Positions 62,094-64,000 of a stretch of 64,000 bases of DNA are shown here, piece by piece. Position 1 is the first letter of the stretch; each line of letters starts with the position of its first letter. The stretch is from QZKY01 sp942492925 (GTDB lineage Bacteria > Pseudomonadota > Gammaproteobacteria > Burkholderiales > Burkholderiaceae_D). The notes beneath the pieces were generated by a model. It was not told the origin of the DNA. It did no database searches and saw only the letters and a list, made by a program, of their open reading frames with translations. The stretch is taken from assembly GCA_942492925.1 (NCBI GenBank), contig OW818641.1, positions 806,001 through 870,000 on the forward strand, given 5' to 3'. Position numbers and translations under genes: made by a program.

Positions 62094-62118
62094 AAATTAA
62101 CTAACGGAGGAGTTGCTG

Positions 62119-63465
62119 ATGAAGGAGAATTTTTGGGAAGAGCGTCGTGAAAAAAGTGTTCGTCGTGATAAGGATGTTCGTACTGAATGGGAACGTGATT
62201 ATGCTCGCTTGATTCATTCTTCGGCATTTCGTCGCTTGCAATCTAAAACTCAGGTATTGGGGCTGGGAGAGAGTGATTTTTATCGTACCCGGTTAACACA
62301 CTCGATGGAGGTGGCGCAGATCGGAGTGGGAATTTTGCGATGGTTGAAAGATCACCACGAAGAAAATCTGGAAATCAAGAATGCTTTGCCAGAAGAAGCG
62401 CTAATGAACTCGATTTGCCTTGCACATGATATCGGACACCCTCCTTTTGGGCATGGCGGCGAGGTGGCATTAAATCTATGCATGCGTAAGTACGGTGGTT
62501 TTGAAGGCAACGGGCAAACACTACGAATCTTGTCTTATCTCGATAAATATACTAGAGAGCATGGCATGAACCCGACTCGTCGCTTGTTGCTGGGAGTGTT
62601 GAAATATCCAGCTTCCTATGCTGAAACAGTAAAATCAGAAATTTACGGCGACATTTCTGAGCAGCGTTGGCTAAGTCAATCTGAGAGGCAAAAGCCACCT
62701 AAGTGTTATTTGGATGATGAGAAAGACGTCGTGAAGTGGATTTTGGAGCCACTCACAGAAAAAGAGCGCAACGAGTTTGTTCAAACGAAAGAGGAGAGGG
62801 ATAAGGACGGCAAACCCAAACATAATAAGCCGAAACATAAAGCGCTTGATACTTCCATTATGGAATTAGCAGATGATATTTCTTATAGTTTGCATGATCT
62901 GGAAGACGCAATTTCTCTAAGAATGGTGACACGTGAAGATTGGGACGAACATAATAATGGAAAAGAAGGCCTCTTTAAAGAATGCCAGTTAGAAAGCAAA
63001 AATTTGTCTGACAAGCTGTTTTCAAAAGAGAGTTTCCAACGTAAAGAAGCCATTGGGGAGTTAGTCCACCGGTTTATTATTAGCGCTGAAGTGAGAACAT
63101 CAGACATGCCGAATGCAACTACAGAAGTGATTAAATGGAATGCCTATTTGGATAAGGCACACGAAGATCTTCGCGGCCACATTTTCAGTCTTGTTAAAAG
63201 CAAAGTTATTAAAAGTTCGAATGTTCAACAATTAGAGCTTAAAGGGCAAAAGCTGGTGATTGAATTGTTTGATGTTTTGTCTTCCGATCCTGAGCGGCTT
63301 CTTCCTGGAGATACCTTGATACGTTATAAATCAGTAGGCGGTGATAAACAAGGGCAGATGCGTGTTATCTGCGACTATGTCTCTGGCATGACTGATGAAT
63401 ATGCTGCACGACTATATGAAAAGTTCTATTATCCTCATAAAGGTTCTATTTTTGATCGTTTGTAG
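62119..63465 (+). CDS. HD-domain dGTPase, candidate anti-phage dGTPase, AT-rich
   Basis: A 448-residue dNTP triphosphohydrolase. The ATG at 62119 is six bases after GGAGGAG; an earlier in-frame TTG (62113) overlaps the site. Metal residues are intact: H61 (TRLTHSMEV), H103-D104 (LAHDIGHPPFGHGGE) and D252 (ELADDISYSLHDLED). It differs from the housekeeping dgt product by a Lys-rich insert at about 180-245. It is visibly AT-rich (for example 20 of 60 bases G/C at 62821-62880) and lies alone between inverted repeats. The size fits the dGTPases reported to defend against phage by dNTP depletion (Tal et al. 2022). The defence role is inferred. Confidence 0.85.
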   Translation: MKENFWEERREKSVRRDKDVRTEWERDYARLIHSSAFRRLQSKTQVLGLGESDFYRTRLTHSMEVAQIGVGILRWLKDHHEENLEIKNALPEEALMNSICLAHDIGHPPFGHGGEVALNLCMRKYGGFEGNGQTLRILSYLDKYTREHGMNPTRRLLLGVLKYPASYAETVKSEIYGDISEQRWLSQSERQKPPKCYLDDEKDVVKWILEPLTEKERNEFVQTKEERDKDGKPKHNKPKHKALDTSIMELADDISYSLHDLEDAISLRMVTREDWDEHNNGKEGLFKECQLESKNLSDKLFSKESFQRKEAIGELVHRFIISAEVRTSDMPNATTEVIKWNAYLDKAHEDLRGHIFSLVKSKVIKSSNVQQLELKGQKLVIELFDVLSSDPERLLPGDTLIRYKSVGGDKQGQMRVICDYVSGMTDEYAARLYEKFYYPHKGSIFDRL

Positions 63466-63704
63466 TGAGTGATCTTTTTTCTGTGGAGGGAATTCAAAGT
63501 GGAATCAAAGGTGCCGTGTTCAATTTATTTTTTGATTGGCAGTGGATTTTAAAAATATCTAGACTGATTCGGAAGCTTGGTTTTCTCTCCGCTTTGGCCT
63601 TTTCGATAGCGGGAATTCAGCGGCGCCGCGGTCGCTTTCTTTTGCATTCTTTTCTTGGCGAGCAAGACAATCAGCCACATGTGGCTGATTGCGGCGTAGG
63701 CTAA
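63465..63704 (+). CDS. Doubtful 79-codon ORF after dGTPase, running into the right repeat
   Basis: A GTG overlaps the dGTPase stop by one base and opens a frame with a hydrophobic middle, but its last ~30 codons lie in the repeat (RRRGRFLLHSFLGEQDNQ). No ribosome site of its own is seen. It may be a degenerate end of an ancestral cassette gene or simply noncoding. Confidence 0.2.
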   Translation: MSDLFSVEGIQSGIKGAVFNLFFDWQWILKISRLIRKLGFLSALAFSIAGIQRRRGRFLLHSFLGEQDNQPHVADCGVG

Positions 63705-63785
63705 CGTGAACAACGCGAACGTTAAGCGTAGCGGCCGCAGCCAAATGGAAGTAGCCGCCGGGCTACCCCCGGCATGCTCAAACTA
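63627..63785. repeat. Right inverted-repeat arm with an extra 88-base module
   Basis: Block B (63627-63662) and block A (63751-63785) match the left arm in inverse order. Between them are 88 bases absent from the left arm, containing a 22-base palindrome and a partial palindrome around AACGTGAACAACGCGAACGTT-like sequence (63701-63722). Confidence 0.7.
63669..63690. repeat. 22-base perfect palindrome in the right arm
   Basis: Its core is CAGCCACATGTGGCTG, flanked by AAT and ATT. It is absent from the left arm. Confidence 0.7.
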
Positions 63786-64000
63786 ATGCAAGTTTTTCTC
63801 CCAACACCTGATACCACGGCCTCTCCTCTGGCAACGGTGATCTCGCCAGCACCACACGATCTGCACGCCATTCAAAGGGTTCAAATGCCGTCACCTCCGG
63901 TGCGTTTGCATCGCGTGCGAGCGTGATGTGCGGCTTGTACGCGCGTTGATTATCCGATGCGATGCCTTTGCGCGTGAGTTCGCGCGACAGGGTTCTTTGC
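63778..64000 (-). CDS. thpR: RNA 2',3'-cyclic phosphodiesterase ThpR (2'-5' RNA ligase family), partial
   Basis: Only the C-terminal 73 residues are in the window; the gene continues beyond position 64000. The second HxT/S motif is visible in YKPHITLARDA, and the end WRADRVVLARSPLPEERPWYQVLGE fits the family, in which two HxT motifs hydrolyse 2',3'-cyclic phosphates. The stop codon (TGA, complement of 63778-63780) lies within the right repeat arm, which suggests the cassette edge defines, or copied, the last codons. Confidence 0.88.
   Translation of the reverse strand, partial: QRTLSRELTRKGIASDNQRAYKPHITLARDANAPEVTAFEPFEWRADRVVLARSPLPEERPWYQVLGEKLALV

Larger units (their letters stand above)
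61787..62118. other. 332-base region between tcdA and the dGTPase gene
   Basis: It contains the left repeat arm, the hairpin at 61910-61975, the tandem TTTAAGCTC repeats and a GGAGGAG ribosome site at 62106-62112. No additional coding sequence is supported. Confidence 0.7.
61793..63785. mobile_element. Candidate single-gene cassette bounded by long inverted repeats
   Basis: Outer arms 61793-61827 and 63751-63785 are inverted copies over 35 bases with one mismatch. Inner blocks 61841-61876 and 63627-63662 are inverted copies with 34 of 36 identical. Between them lies one AT-rich dGTPase gene. No transposase or integrase is inside. The left edge is seven bases after the tcdA stop and the right arm covers the thpR stop codon. 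Insertion exactly between two convergent genes suggests acquisition as a unit. Confidence 0.65.

Noticed and set aside
61797..62100. Several ORFs of 66-87 codons rich in Lys/Arg
   Set aside because: They lie on both strands of the repeat arm and their pattern follows from the hairpins. No ribosome sites or family features.
63690..63735. Possible integron attC core sites (GGCTAAC and GTTAAGC)
   Set aside because: The spacing is too short and one core differs from the consensus. No integrase gene is seen, so an integron cassette is not supported.
1..64000. CRISPR arrays, prophage genes, transposases, rRNA operons
   Set aside because: No regularly spaced repeat array, phage structural gene, transposase motif or rRNA sequence was found on either strand.

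Overview
The window looks like a chromosomal core segment of a betaproteobacterium, most likely order Burkholderiales. The evidence is gene order and family content recognised from the translated sequence: pilMNOPQ-aroK-aroB-dgt, hpf-rpoN-lptB-lptA-lptC-kdsC-kdsD-kefB, rnr-rlmB-cysE, lpxH-ppiB-ppiA, cysS-alkA-accA-tilS-lysC and pgk-fba-purE-purC-sua5. A genus cannot be given from this alone.

Layout. 1-6.9 kb: the tail of a membrane-anchored spermidine-synthase-like protein, a cation diffusion facilitator, a thioredoxin-like protein with a UPF0718 permease, and a large MASE1-GAF-PAS-GGDEF-EAL cyclic-di-GMP protein. 7.3-12.2 kb (minus strand): engB, lysA, a small LptM-like lipoprotein, ponA. 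12.5-20.6 kb (plus): the type IV pilus assembly operon, shikimate genes aroK and aroB, and a housekeeping dGTPase. 20.7-26.1 kb (minus): hpf, rpoN, and the Lpt/Kds genes for LPS transport and Kdo synthesis. 26.2-30.6 kb: a Kef-type antiporter, small envelope genes, a 25-codon ORF with an FNR-type site upstream, and tRNA-Leu(CAG). 30.7-35.9 kb (plus): rnr, rlmB, cysE, chrA. 36-40.3 kb (minus): lpxH, two cyclophilins, an L,D-transpeptidase and a TPR protein. 40.5-49.4 kb (plus): cysS, alkA, accA, tilS (with an apparent frameshift), lysC, a tandem Usp protein and a nitronate monooxygenase. 49.3-50.7 kb (minus): a PIN protein and ilvE. 50.9-57.8 kb (plus): pgk, fba, purE, purC, sua5, pepD and a dCMP deaminase. 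57.9-61.8 kb: usp, msrA, cfa, tcdA.

The most striking region is 61.79-63.79 kb. A second HD-domain dGTPase gene, visibly more AT-rich than its neighbours, sits alone between two long inverted, hairpin-rich repeats. It lies exactly between the stop codon of tcdA and the stop codon of a convergent thpR gene. It resembles the dGTPases reported to protect bacteria from phage by depleting nucleotides, and the structure looks like a single-gene cassette moved as a unit. Two perfect FNR-type palindromes (7133 and 30157) and one imperfect one (58516) suggest oxygen-responsive control of the c-di-GMP protein, the small ORF and a universal stress protein.
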